From: Streptomyces sp. V2I9
GTDB lineage: Bacteria > Actinomycetota > Actinomycetes > Streptomycetales > Streptomycetaceae
DNA: 64,000 nucleotides
Assembly: GCF_030817475.1 (NCBI RefSeq)
Contig: NZ_JAUSZJ010000002.1
Coordinates: 2,700,501 to 2,764,500, forward strand
Direction: 5' to 3'
The translations under genes and the position numbers were made by a program. The notes below the pieces were generated by a model. It saw nothing but the letters and a program-made list of their open reading frames with translations. It searched no databases and was not told the DNA's origin. Positions 1 to 7,740 of the stretch are shown one piece after another (the stretch's first letter is position 1; the number at the start of each line of letters is the position of its first letter).

Positions 1-381
1 GCGGCGGTACGACGTCTCGCGCGGGAGCGGGAGGAGACGGAGGCGGCCGGGGGTGGGGTGCCGCCGTTCAACACGACGATCGCGGTCGTCGCCACGGACG
101 CCGACCTGACCCGCGCGCAGGCCCAGAAACTGGCGGGCACCGCGCACGACGGACTGGCGCGCGCGGTGCGCCCGGTCCATCTGCTGACCGACGGGGACAC
201 CGTGTTCACGCTGGCCACCGGGCAGAAGCCGGTGCCGACGGGGGATCCGGGTGCGGTCAACGAGATCCTGGCGGCGGGCGCCGATGTCCTGGCGCGCGCC
301 ATCGTGAAGGCCGTGCGCGCGGCCCGGAGCACGCGGAGTCCGGGCGGCAGGACCCTCTCGTACACGGAGCTGTACGGCTAG
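1..381 (+). CDS. P1 (S58/DmpA-like) family peptidase, C-terminal part
   Basis: Only the last 126 residues are present; the reading frame is open to the window edge, so the start lies outside. The visible part contains the segment NTTIAVVATDA, followed by a helix-rich stretch and DTVFTLATG, which are typical of the C-terminal half of S58 N-terminal-nucleophile aminopeptidases (DmpA/L-aminopeptidase type). The self-processing Ser would be in this region or just upstream. In this family the precursor cleaves itself to form an alpha/beta enzyme that releases N-terminal amino acids. The family call rests on this fragment alone. The gene ends in TAG and is followed by a degenerate GC-rich tandem repeat. 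Confidence 0.8.
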   Translation, partial: AAVRRLAREREETEAAGGGVPPFNTTIAVVATDADLTRAQAQKLAGTAHDGLARAVRPVHLLTDGDTVFTLATGQKPVPTGDPGAVNEILAAGADVLARAIVKAVRAARSTRSPGGRTLSYTELYG

Positions 382-555
382 GCGCACGGGAAGACGAAGC
401 GAGGGGGGAGGGACGCACGGGGAGATCGAGGGGACGGGAGCGGGAGAGGCGCACGGGGAGGAGGAGAAGCGGGAGCGGCAGGGGCGCACGGCGGGATCGA
501 GTGGAAGGGAGCTTGAGGGGCGCACGGGGAGAGCGAAAGGCAGGAGCGGGAGGCC
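381..555. repeat. degenerate ~35-bp purine-rich tandem repeat
   Basis: Five copies of the core GGCGCACGG (one has GACGCACGG) start near 381, 412, 448, 483 and 519, spaced 31-36 bp. Each is followed by GGGAG/GATCGAG/GGGAGCG-like purine-rich sequence. The block starts at the stop codon of the peptidase gene and fills nearly half of the 396-bp gap before the DUF6227 gene. No credible gene is seen in the gap. The rest (about 640-777) probably carries the DUF6227 promoter. Confidence 0.6.
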
Positions 556-777
556 AGGTGGGGGCGCGTTCGGGGTGCAGGAGGGGCGCGCGAAGAACGG
601 CCGACTCCCCACTCCTGCACGGGAGTTCACCCCCAACCGCCCGAAATGCGCCGGGAACAAGCGGGGAACTTTCTGCGTGGGCCTTACGTTTTTATGAACC
701 CCGGTCACGATGTCGGACCCAGGGACTACGTTGAGCACGCACCAAGTAACACGCGGCGACGGCCTGGAGACACCACC

Positions 778-1533
778 TTGAGCGATCCGTACGAGACAAC
801 CGAGCACCACCTCGACCGACTCCTGCGACGCGCCCTCAACTCCTTCGACCTGCCCGACAACACGGTCGACCGCCTCGGTACCGCGCTCGCCCACAGCAGT
901 TCGCTGCACTCGTCGCACCACAGCGCGGAGCTGCACCGCGAGACCTACCGGCACACATATCTCCTCGCCGACGGCTCCGCCCTGACGCTGTGGGAGCTGG
1001 TGTACAGCGAGGGCCGCGACGTGCGGAACCCTCCTCGGCACGAGGTGTTCGACGAGGAGGGCGACGCCCGTATCGCAGCGTCCCGGCTGGCCGGAGGCTT
1101 TTCCGACTCCCCGTTCTTCGGTGACGAGGGCGGGCAGGAGGCGCCGGGAGACCTGGAGATGCTGACGGTGCTGATGTCCGCACCTCCGACCGCGCTCCCC
1201 CGCACGTACTCACCGGACAACTCGGCGGACCACGCCCGCCGGGTGCTGCGCCGCGCGGAGAACGCCGACCGGCCGGGCGAACAGAAGGCGCGGCTGCTCC
1301 GGGCCGCCTTCGCCCACCACATCACCCAGATCTTCGGGCGCCAGTGCGATGTCGATGGCCGGTCGGCCGGATTCACGCTCTACGAGCACGCGTTCCTGCT
1401 GCTGGACGGCAGTGAGACGAGCCTCTGGGAGGTCGAGCACACGGCGACGCCCGACGGCCGTCACATGTGCGAGGTGTACGAGGACGAGCAGACCGCCCGC
1501 GCGGCGATGGAGAGCCGCGCACGGATCTGCTGA
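778..1533 (+). CDS. DUF6227 family protein
   Basis: A 251-residue soluble protein of the streptomycete-specific DUF6227 family, of unknown function. The sequence contains two related halves: RETYRHTYLLADGSALTLWEL near residue 52 and YEHAFLLLDGSETSLWEVEH near residue 200. This suggests an internal duplication of an alpha/beta unit. A TTG start at 778 is chosen because the conserved N-terminus (SDPYETTEHHLDRLL) begins there and a GGAG lies about 8-10 bp upstream. The in-frame extension to 646 has no conserved look. No signal peptide or membrane segment is seen. The gene converges on the MFS gene across an inverted repeat. Confidence 0.85.
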   Translation: MSDPYETTEHHLDRLLRRALNSFDLPDNTVDRLGTALAHSSSLHSSHHSAELHRETYRHTYLLADGSALTLWELVYSEGRDVRNPPRHEVFDEEGDARIAASRLAGGFSDSPFFGDEGGQEAPGDLEMLTVLMSAPPTALPRTYSPDNSADHARRVLRRAENADRPGEQKARLLRAAFAHHITQIFGRQCDVDGRSAGFTLYEHAFLLLDGSETSLWEVEHTATPDGRHMCEVYEDEQTARAAMESRARIC

Positions 1534-1537
1534 CCCT

Positions 1538-1578
1538 GCGGAACCCGCCCCGCCTGACCGCTGCAGGACGGGTTCCGC
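1538..1578. terminator. bidirectional terminator-like hairpin
   Basis: Perfect 10-bp inverted repeat GCGGAACCCG / CGGGTTCCGC with a 21-nt loop. It sits between the converging DUF6227 and MFS genes, 4 bp after one stop codon and 13 bp after the other. No U-tract, as is common in streptomycetes. Confidence 0.6.
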
Positions 1579-1591
1579 CGCTCGCCGGGTG

Positions 1592-3166
1592 TCACGCCGC
1601 GTCCGCCGCGGCCTCGCCGTCCGCGTGGGCGCGCGACCGGGCCGGGAGCGCGAACATCACCAGGAAGATCACCGCGAGCACTCCGGCCACCCACCACAGC
1701 GTCTGCTGGAACGCGTCCACGAACGCGGGACCGACCTCGGCGGGCGCCAGCCGGTCCCCGATCGCCCCGAAGAAGACGACGGACACCAGGCCGAGGCCGA
1801 GCGCCGTGCCCATCTGCTGCACGGTGTTGATCAGGCCGGATGCCGAACCGGCGTGCTCCTTGGGCACGTCGGAAAGCACCGCGTCGGTCAGCGGGGCCAC
1901 GATCAGCCCCATCCCCACGCCCATGACCACCAGCGGAACAGCCATCTGAAGGGATGTGATGCCCATGCCGTACCGCTCGCTCTCCCACAGGTAGATCAGC
2001 AGACCGGCGATCATGAGGAGCGCGCCGGCCTGGAGGACCTTGCGGCCGAAACGGGGTACCAGCTTCTGTACGGAGATCCCGGCGGCCACCGAGACGGCCA
2101 CGGAGAACGGGACGCCCGTCGTACCGGCGCGCAGCACGCTCCAGCCGAGCCCCGTCTGCATGTACAGGGTCCAGACCAGGAAGAAGATGCCGAGGCCGAC
2201 GCCGAAGGTCAGCTGCACGGCGATGCCGGCGGCGAAGCTCTTGATCCGGAACAAGGAGAGTTCGATCAGCGGCGAGCCGTCGGTCATCGCCTTGTGCCGC
2301 TGGTACCGGACCAGCGCGCCGAAGACGAGCAGGCTCCCCACCATGGAGAGGTGGCCCCAGAGCGGCCAGCCCAGCTCGTGCCCCCGCGTGAGCGGGTAGA
2401 TGAGCATCAGCATGGCCAGGGTGATCAGGGCGACGCCCGGCAGGTCGAGCCGGACCGCCGCGGGCGCCTTCGACTCGCCGATGAACTTCGCGCCGAGGAT
2501 CAGTCCCGCGATGCCGACGGGCAGGTTGATCAGGAAGATCGGCCGCCAGCCGAGCCCGAAGAAGTCCCCCTGCGTGAGCAGCGCGCCGAGCAGCGGACCG
2601 GAGACCGCGCCGAGCCCGACGATCGCGCCGAAGAGTCCGAAGACCTTGCCGCGTTCGTGCGCGGGGAAGGTGGCGTGCACGATCGACAGGACCTGCGGCA
2701 CCATCAGCGCGGCCGTCGCCCCCTGGAGGATGCGGGCCGCGACCAGCATCTCGGGGCCGGTCGCGAATCCGCAGAGCGCCGAGGCCAGCGTGAAACCGCC
2801 GATGCCGATGAGGAAAAGGCGCTTGCGCCCGTAGATGTCGCCGAGCCGGCCGCCCGTGATCAGCCCGGCCGCGAACGCGAGGGCGTAACCGGCGGTGATC
2901 CACTGGATCGCGGAGACCGACGCCTTGGTCTCCTGCTGGATGCTGGGGATCGCGATGTTGACGATCGTGACGTCGACCAGGTCCATGAAGGCCGCGGTCA
3001 TCACGATGGCGAGCGCGAACCAGCGCCGCCGGTCGGTCCCGGCGGCCGGGGCGACCCCGGTGACCGGGGCGGCCGGCCTGGTCGTGGTGACCGGTCCGGT
3101 CGGCGGGGCCGAGGCGGACGGATCGAGCTGTGGTGCCGCGAGCGGCGAGGGTGCGGAAGAAGGCAT
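1592..3166 (-). CDS. MFS transporter, DHA2 (EmrB/QacA) family
   Basis: A 524-residue drug:H+ antiporter of the 14-helix DHA2 class, located in the cytoplasmic membrane. Visible signatures are motif D1-like FMDLVDVTIVNIAIPSIQ in helix 1, motif A GGRLGDIYGRKRLF in loop 2-3, and motif C-like GLGAVSGPLLGALL in helix 5. A roughly 45-residue Pro/Ala/Thr-rich cytoplasmic N-terminus precedes helix 1. The gene is divergent from a WYL-domain regulator at 3229. The 62-bp gap between them is dominated by a near-perfect palindrome, so the regulator probably controls this exporter. The substrate cannot be read from sequence. Confidence 0.93.
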   Translation of the reverse strand: MPSSAPSPLAAPQLDPSASAPPTGPVTTTRPAAPVTGVAPAAGTDRRRWFALAIVMTAAFMDLVDVTIVNIAIPSIQQETKASVSAIQWITAGYALAFAAGLITGGRLGDIYGRKRLFLIGIGGFTLASALCGFATGPEMLVAARILQGATAALMVPQVLSIVHATFPAHERGKVFGLFGAIVGLGAVSGPLLGALLTQGDFFGLGWRPIFLINLPVGIAGLILGAKFIGESKAPAAVRLDLPGVALITLAMLMLIYPLTRGHELGWPLWGHLSMVGSLLVFGALVRYQRHKAMTDGSPLIELSLFRIKSFAAGIAVQLTFGVGLGIFFLVWTLYMQTGLGWSVLRAGTTGVPFSVAVSVAAGISVQKLVPRFGRKVLQAGALLMIAGLLIYLWESERYGMGITSLQMAVPLVVMGVGMGLIVAPLTDAVLSDVPKEHAGSASGLINTVQQMGTALGLGLVSVVFFGAIGDRLAPAEVGPAFVDAFQQTLWWVAGVLAVIFLVMFALPARSRAHADGEAAADAA

Positions 3167-3183
3167 GGCAGAAACCTAAACAG

Positions 3184-3210
3184 CCAATAGGTCAGATCAT
3201 GACCTGTTGG
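3184..3210. promoter_or_regulatory. palindromic operator between MFS and WYL-regulator genes
   Basis: Two 11-bp arms, CCAATAGGTCA and TGACCTGTTGG, match as inverted repeats at 10 of 11 positions around a 5-bp centre (GATCA). The site lies in the 62-bp divergent intergenic space, 18 bp from each start codon. It is the natural candidate binding site of the WYL regulator and would cover the promoter of at least one gene. Binding itself is inferred. Confidence 0.7.
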
Positions 3211-3228
3211 TTCGGCACCCTGGGTGCC

Positions 3229-4278
3229 ATGACTGACACTCCGGCACGACTGCTGAAACTGCTGTCGCTCCTCCAGACCCCCCGCGAGTGGCCGGGCGGC
3301 GAACTGGCCGAGCGGCTCGACGTCAGCCCGCGCACGATCCGCCGCGACATCGACCGGCTGCGCGACCTGGGCTACCCGGTCGAAGCCTCGCGCGGCTCGG
3401 TGGGCGGCTACCGCCTGGTGGCGGGCGCCGCCATGCCGCCCCTCCTGCTGGACGACGAGGAGGCGGTGGCCATCGCGGTCGGGCTGCGCGCGGGGGCGGG
3501 GCACGCGATCGAAGGCGTCGACGAGGCGTCCGTGCGGGCGCTGGCGAAGCTGGAACAGGTGCTCCCCTCCCGGCTACGGCACCGGGTCTCCGCCCTCCAG
3601 AACGCCACGGTGGCGCTGACCAGGGGCGACGGATCCACCATCGACCCGCGGACCCTGACGACGCTGGCTTCGGCGGCGACCGGGCGGGAGCGGCTGAGGT
3701 TCGCGTACCGCAGCGGCGACGGCACCCGGACGAAGCGCCAGGTCGAGCCGTACCGGCTGGTGAGCGCCGGGCAGCGCTGGTACCTGGTGGCGTACGACCT
3801 CGGGCGGGAGGACTGGCGTACGTTCCGGGTGGACCGGGTCGGCGAGCCGTACGCGACGGGGGCGCGGTTCACACCGAGGCCGCTGCCCGTCGACGACGCG
3901 CCGGGACCTGCGGGAAGCGGTGGGGACGGGACGCGGTCAGACGGCGCGCGGCCGGACGGGGCGGGGGGCGGGGGCGATGACGCGGCGACGTTCCTGACCC
4001 GCTCGATGCGGCGGATGCAGCCGGAGCTGCGGCTCGACGTGTGGTTCGGCGCACCGGCGGAGTTCGTGGCGGCGCGGCTGCCCGCGCACCTCGGCACGCC
4101 GGAACCGGACGGGGAAGGCGGCTGCCGGCTGCGATCCTCGTGCACCGATTCGCTGGAGTGGGTGGCGCTGCGGCTGGCACTGGTGGACTGCGAGTTCTCC
4201 GCGCAGGGGCCTCCGCACCTGGTGGAGTACCTCGAGAACCTGGGCTCCCGGCTGACCCGCGCGTCCCGACCCCGATGA
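3229..4278 (+). CDS. WYL-domain (DeoR-like HTH) transcriptional regulator
   Basis: A 349-residue regulator. The N-terminal winged helix (residues ~1-60) has the recognition helix in VSPRTIRRDIDRLRDLGYPVEA. A WYL domain follows at ~140-210, with the diagnostic RWYLVAYD and the ligand-contact segment WRTFRVDRV, and a WCX-like C-terminal region ends near residue 345. A Gly/Asp-rich low-complexity linker (~220-250) interrupts the C-terminal half. WYL domains bind ligands such as nucleic acids or nucleotides. The start ATG at 3229 is chosen because conservation begins there; upstream in-frame sequence crosses the palindromic operator. Divergent from and probably controlling the DHA2 exporter. Confidence 0.9.
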   Translation: MTDTPARLLKLLSLLQTPREWPGGELAERLDVSPRTIRRDIDRLRDLGYPVEASRGSVGGYRLVAGAAMPPLLLDDEEAVAIAVGLRAGAGHAIEGVDEASVRALAKLEQVLPSRLRHRVSALQNATVALTRGDGSTIDPRTLTTLASAATGRERLRFAYRSGDGTRTKRQVEPYRLVSAGQRWYLVAYDLGREDWRTFRVDRVGEPYATGARFTPRPLPVDDAPGPAGSGGDGTRSDGARPDGAGGGGDDAATFLTRSMRRMQPELRLDVWFGAPAEFVAARLPAHLGTPEPDGEGGCRLRSSCTDSLEWVALRLALVDCEFSAQGPPHLVEYLENLGSRLTRASRPR

Positions 4279-4356
4279 CCCCGCGCACCCCGGCCCGGGA
4301 AACATGCCTGGAGCAGGTGCGGCACCCGCGCCGGGGGGCGGGCCCGGAACAGGGGT

Positions 4357-4392
4357 GAGCCCCGACGCCGGGGGGGGTGGGCGCCGGGGCTC
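4357..4392. terminator. terminator-like hairpin between WYL gene and hrdD
   Basis: Inverted repeat GAGCCCCG-A-CGCC / GGCG-C-CGGGGCTC with one internal mismatch and a roughly 10-nt G-rich loop, located between the convergent ends of the WYL regulator and hrdD. The following ~60 bp contain several short ACCGG(T/A)-type repeats. Confidence 0.5.
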
Positions 4393-4487
4393 AGCTCGGG
4401 GACCGGAAAACCGGTCGGTCGACCGGAAGGACCCGGTCGGTCGGCCGGTGCGAACCGGCTTGATGGGGAGATTACGGGGTTATGGGC

Positions 4488-5489
4488 TCAGGCCACAGCG
4501 TCAAAGCCCGTGTCGTGCGCCATTCGCTTCAATTCGAGCAGCGCGTGCTTCTCGATCTGGCGGATCCGCTCCCGCGTGAGGCCGTGCTGCTTGCCCACTT
4601 CGGTCAGGGTCCGCTCGCGCCCGTCCTCGATGCCGTACCGCATCTTGATGATGGAGGCGGTCCTGTTGTCGAGCTTGCCGATCAGGTCCTCCAGCTCCTC
4701 GCTGCGGAGCAGGGTCATCACCGACTGCTCGGGCGAGACGGCGGAGGTGTCCTCCAGCAGGTCGCCGAACTGGGTGTCGCCGTCGTCGTCCACGGACATG
4801 TTGAGGCTGACCGGGTCGCGGGCCCAGTCCAGCACGTTCCCGACGCGCTCGGCGTTGGAGTCGAGCTCGGCGGCGATCTCCGCGTGCTCCGGGTCGCGCC
4901 CGTGCTCACGGTTGAACTCGCGCTGGACCCGGCGGATCCGGCCGAGCTCCTCCACCAGGTGGACGGGGAGCCGGATCGTGCGGGACTGGTCGGCGATGGA
5001 CCGGGTGATGGCCTGCCGGATCCACCAGGTCGCGTACGTGGAGAACTTGAAGCCCTTGGCGTAGTCGAACTTCTCGACCGCGCGCACCAGGCCGGCGTTG
5101 CCCTCCTGGATCAGGTCGAGCAGAGGGAGCCCCGCGCGCGGGTAGCGGCGGGCCACGGCGACGACGAGCCGGAGGTTGGAACGGATGAATATGTCCTTGG
5201 CGCGCTCGCCCTCGGCGACCAGCGCCTCCAGCTCCTCACGCTTCGCACCCCCGGCGGCGCTCTCCACCTCGCCGTCGAGGATCTGCTGGGCGTAGACACC
5301 GGCCTCGATGGTCTGGGAGAGGTCGACTTCCTTCGCGGCGTCGAGCAACGGGGTGCGGGCGATCTCGTCCAGGTACATGCCGACCAGGTCGCGATCGGCG
5401 ATCTCCCCGCCCACGGCGCGAACACTGCTTGCCCGGTCGGTCCCACCGGAGGCGGTGGACGTACGACGGGCGACGGCACGGGCTGCCAT
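4488..5489 (-). CDS. hrdD: RNA polymerase principal-like sigma factor HrdD
   Basis: A 333-residue group 2 sigma-70 factor. Region 1.2 is seen in DLVGMYLDEIARTPLL. Region 2 carries the classic DLIQEGNAGLVRAVEKFDY core and FSTYATWWIRQAI for -10 recognition and melting. Region 3 is around PVHLVEELGRIRRVQREF. Region 4.2 is the HTH LTEVGKQHGLTRERIRQIEK near the end. Length and the N-terminus AARAVARRTSTASG match streptomycete HrdD rather than the essential HrdB, which has a long N-terminal extension. The ATG at 5489 is preceded by AAGGGAGC; an in-frame extension to 5588 crosses the predicted promoter and is rejected. A consensus SigR promoter lies about 60 bp upstream. Confidence 0.93.
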   Translation of the reverse strand: MAARAVARRTSTASGGTDRASSVRAVGGEIADRDLVGMYLDEIARTPLLDAAKEVDLSQTIEAGVYAQQILDGEVESAAGGAKREELEALVAEGERAKDIFIRSNLRLVVAVARRYPRAGLPLLDLIQEGNAGLVRAVEKFDYAKGFKFSTYATWWIRQAITRSIADQSRTIRLPVHLVEELGRIRRVQREFNREHGRDPEHAEIAAELDSNAERVGNVLDWARDPVSLNMSVDDDGDTQFGDLLEDTSAVSPEQSVMTLLRSEELEDLIGKLDNRTASIIKMRYGIEDGRERTLTEVGKQHGLTRERIRQIEKHALLELKRMAHDTGFDAVA

Positions 5490-5550
5490 GCGTGCTCCCT
5501 TGCTGAGTAGGTCGCGACACCCTTCCGGGTGCCCTGCATCCGATGGAAAC

Positions 5551-5576
5551 AACGACTGGAATCCGGACAGAATTCC
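5551..5576 (-). promoter_or_regulatory. SigR-type (thiol-oxidative stress) promoter of hrdD
   Basis: On the minus strand the sequence reads GGGAAT, exactly 18 bp, then GTT. This is a full match to the streptomycete SigR consensus GGAAT-N18-GTT. The predicted transcription start is near 5543-5546, giving a leader of ~55 nt to the hrdD start codon. hrdD is a known SigR target in S. coelicolor, so position and literature agree. The rest of the 640-bp gap to 6131 holds only GC-rich sequence with short TCCGGTGAGGCCG repeats near 5856-5905; no gene is seen there. Confidence 0.8.
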
Positions 5577-6131
5577 CATGCCGCACATTCATTTTCGCGA
5601 TCATGCAGTACCCTGTCCGGCGCCGACCGTTGGACGCCGCCTCCAGGTACCCCCGGAAGCGCAGGTCAGAGCCGGCATCGAGGCCGATCCGACCCCTTTC
5701 CGGCTCCTCGGCCGGATACCCGCGATCGACGCGTCCATGAGACCGAGCTCACCTACGTGCCCGCCCCGCACCCGCTCGCCCTCCCCCGGACGGCCCCCGC
5801 CGAGCCGCGGACCGGCTGCCGCGCCCGGCCGCCCGGCGTCCGGTAGGGCCGGTCTCCGGTGAGGCCGAAATCCGGTGGGCGGTGTCCGGTGAGGCCGGGG
5901 CCCCGACGGGCTGTGCCCGACGAGCCGAACCCCCCTTTCCGTCTCGAAAGACGGCCGGGGCGGCGTTCGGGTTGCTCACGGCGTCCGCGACGTGCGGCCC
6001 CGGTGCCCGCGACGTACGCTCCCGGCGCCCGCGACGCCCCGGCCCGGGACTCCGGACCGGGAGACGCCGGGACCGCAACCCGATCCGCGCCGCCCCCGCC
6101 GCCGGTCGTCGCGGGGGCCACGCAGCGGTGA

Positions 6132-6914
6132 TCAGCCGAACTGCACCGAGCGCTTGGCCAGCCCCATCCAGAAGCCGTCGATGACGCTCCGCCCCCGGTC
6201 CAGCTCGCCCTCCGCCGCGCCCAGCGTCACGAACAGCGGTGCGAAGTGCTCGGTGCGCGGATGGGCGAGCCTGCCGGCCGGGGACGTGTGCTCGAAGTCG
6301 ATCAGTGCGTCGACGTCCCGGGCCCTCAGCGCACGGTCGCCCCAGTCGTCGAACTCCGCCGACCAGGCGGGAACGCCACCGCCCTGGTGCCGCAGGGCGG
6401 CCAGGTTGTGGGTGAAGAAGCCGCTGCCGACGATGAGCACGCCCTCGTCGCGCAGCGGGGCGAGCTTGCGCCCGATGTCCATCAGCTTCTGCGGGTCGAG
6501 GGTCGGCAGGGAGATCTGGAGTACGGGGATGCCGGCGTCCGGGAACATCTCGACCAGCGGGACGTACGCCCCGTGGTCGAGCCCCCGGTCCGGGATGTCC
6601 TGGACCGGGGTTCCGGCCCCGCGCAGCAGTTTGCGCACGCTGTCGGCGAGCCGCGGAGCGCCGGGGGCTCCGTACCGCACCCGGTAGTAGTGCTCGGGGA
6701 AGCCCCAGAAGTCGTACACGAGCGGCACGGTCTCGGTGGCGCCGAGGGCGAGCGGGGCCTCCTCCCAGTGGGCGGAGACCATCAGGATCGCGCGCGGGCG
6801 CGGCAGCTCCGCGGACCAGGCGGCGAGCTGGCCGGGCCAGACCGGGTCGTCGGCCAGCGGCGGCGCGCCGTGCGAGAGGTAGAGGGCGGGCATGCGCTCC
6901 GCGGTGGCTGTCAT
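6132..6914 (-). CDS. class III extradiol dioxygenase-like protein (DODA/YgiD type)
   Basis: A 260-residue single-domain member of the LigB/DODA superfamily. Probable Zn/Fe ligands are visible in order: YLSHGAPP (His, residue ~15), VSAHWEE (His, ~48), LDHGAYVPL (His, ~113) and GSGFFTHNL (His, ~165). Family members open catechol-type rings or act as DOPA dioxygenases; the substrate here is unknown. The start ATG at 6914 has GGGAG 5 bp upstream; a GTG 15 bp earlier would place that ribosome site inside the gene. The gene is divergent from a MarR regulator, with two TTGAA/TTCAA palindromes in between, which suggests ligand-responsive control. Confidence 0.88.
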   Translation of the reverse strand: MTATAERMPALYLSHGAPPLADDPVWPGQLAAWSAELPRPRAILMVSAHWEEAPLALGATETVPLVYDFWGFPEHYYRVRYGAPGAPRLADSVRKLLRGAGTPVQDIPDRGLDHGAYVPLVEMFPDAGIPVLQISLPTLDPQKLMDIGRKLAPLRDEGVLIVGSGFFTHNLAALRHQGGGVPAWSAEFDDWGDRALRARDVDALIDFEHTSPAGRLAHPRTEHFAPLFVTLGAAEGELDRGRSVIDGFWMGLAKRSVQFG

Positions 6915-7105
6915 GACACTCCCATCCACGGGACACGGGGCCGGCCGCGCGGCCCCACGGGGGCGCCGGGAGATCCGGATCCGGTCACGAGTTCGTCAGA
7001 GCAGGAGTTCCCCGAGGTCATCCGGGGGATCGTTGTTCAGGGGTCCTGCGGAAACCTTGCGGGAGTTCCTTCGGATCCTCTACGGGGCTCTCCCGGGGCA
7101 GGCTT

Positions 7106-7162
7106 CTTGAAACTTCAAGTTCCTCTCCGGAGACCTTAGCCCTATCTAGTTAAACTTTCAAG
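7106..7162. promoter_or_regulatory. paired MarR-type operators upstream of marR gene
   Basis: Two AT-rich dyads stand out in very GC-rich DNA: CTTGAAACTTCAAG at 7106-7119 and AGTTAAACTTTCAAG at 7148-7162. Both resemble MarR-family half-site pairs (TTGAA/TTCAA). The second lies 22 bp from the MarR start codon. They probably mediate autoregulation and control of the divergent dioxygenase gene. Confidence 0.55.
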
Positions 7163-7184
7163 AAAAGGTCGTACAGTGGAGTAC

Positions 7185-7688
7185 ATGACCACGGCATCCA
7201 CCGGCGCGCCACGCTGGCTCACCGACGAGGAGCAGCACACCTGGCGCGCCTACCTGCATGCCACCACGCTGCTGGAGGACCATCTCGACCGCCAGTTGCA
7301 ACGTGACGCCGGGATGCCGCACACCTACTACGGGCTGCTCGTCCAGCTCTCGCAGGCCCCGCGCCGCAGGATGCGGATGACGGAGCTGGCCCGTAACGCG
7401 AAGATCACCCGGTCCCGGCTCTCCCATGCCATCGCCCGGCTGGAGAAGAACGGCTGGGTACGCCGCGAGGACTGCCCTTCCGACAAGCGCGGCCAGAACG
7501 CGGTGCTCACCGACGACGGCTACGCGATGCTCCGCCGCTCGGCGCCGGGCCACGTCGAGGCCGTACGGCAGGCGATGTTCGACCGGCTCACGCCCGAGCA
7601 GGTGAGCAGCCTCGGCGAGATCATGCGGGTGCTCGCGTCCGGCCTGGAGCCGGAGGGCGCGGACGCGGATCTGCCCTGGCTCCGTTGA
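7185..7688 (+). CDS. MarR family transcriptional regulator
   Basis: A 167-residue dimeric winged-helix regulator. Helix 1 is rich in YLHATTLLEDHLDRQL; the DNA-binding segment is MTELARNAKITRSRLSHAIARLEKNGWV (about residues 62-90), followed by the wing EDCPSDKRGQNAVLTDDG. The start ATG at 7185 has GGAG at 7177-7180; a GTG at 7176 is the alternative. Its own upstream region carries two dyads that it may bind. Likely targets are the divergent dioxygenase gene and the convergent DHA2 exporter just downstream; the family commonly senses phenolic or other small toxic compounds. Confidence 0.92.
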   Translation: MTTASTGAPRWLTDEEQHTWRAYLHATTLLEDHLDRQLQRDAGMPHTYYGLLVQLSQAPRRRMRMTELARNAKITRSRLSHAIARLEKNGWVRREDCPSDKRGQNAVLTDDGYAMLRRSAPGHVEAVRQAMFDRLTPEQVSSLGEIMRVLASGLEPEGADADLPWLR

Positions 7689-7740
7689 GCGGGGCTCGCT
7701 GAGCGGAACCAGGGCAGACCGGGGCAGGGCAGGGCGGTCG

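Noticed and set aside
646..777. N-terminal extension of the DUF6227 protein starting at an ATG at 646
   Set aside because: The extension has no family-like sequence, while the TTG at 778 fits the conserved N-terminus and has a GGAG upstream.
5590..6131. Minus-strand frame 5753-6121 as a gene between hrdD and the dioxygenase
   Set aside because: Gly/Arg/Pro low-complexity translation, no ribosome site, no recognisable family.
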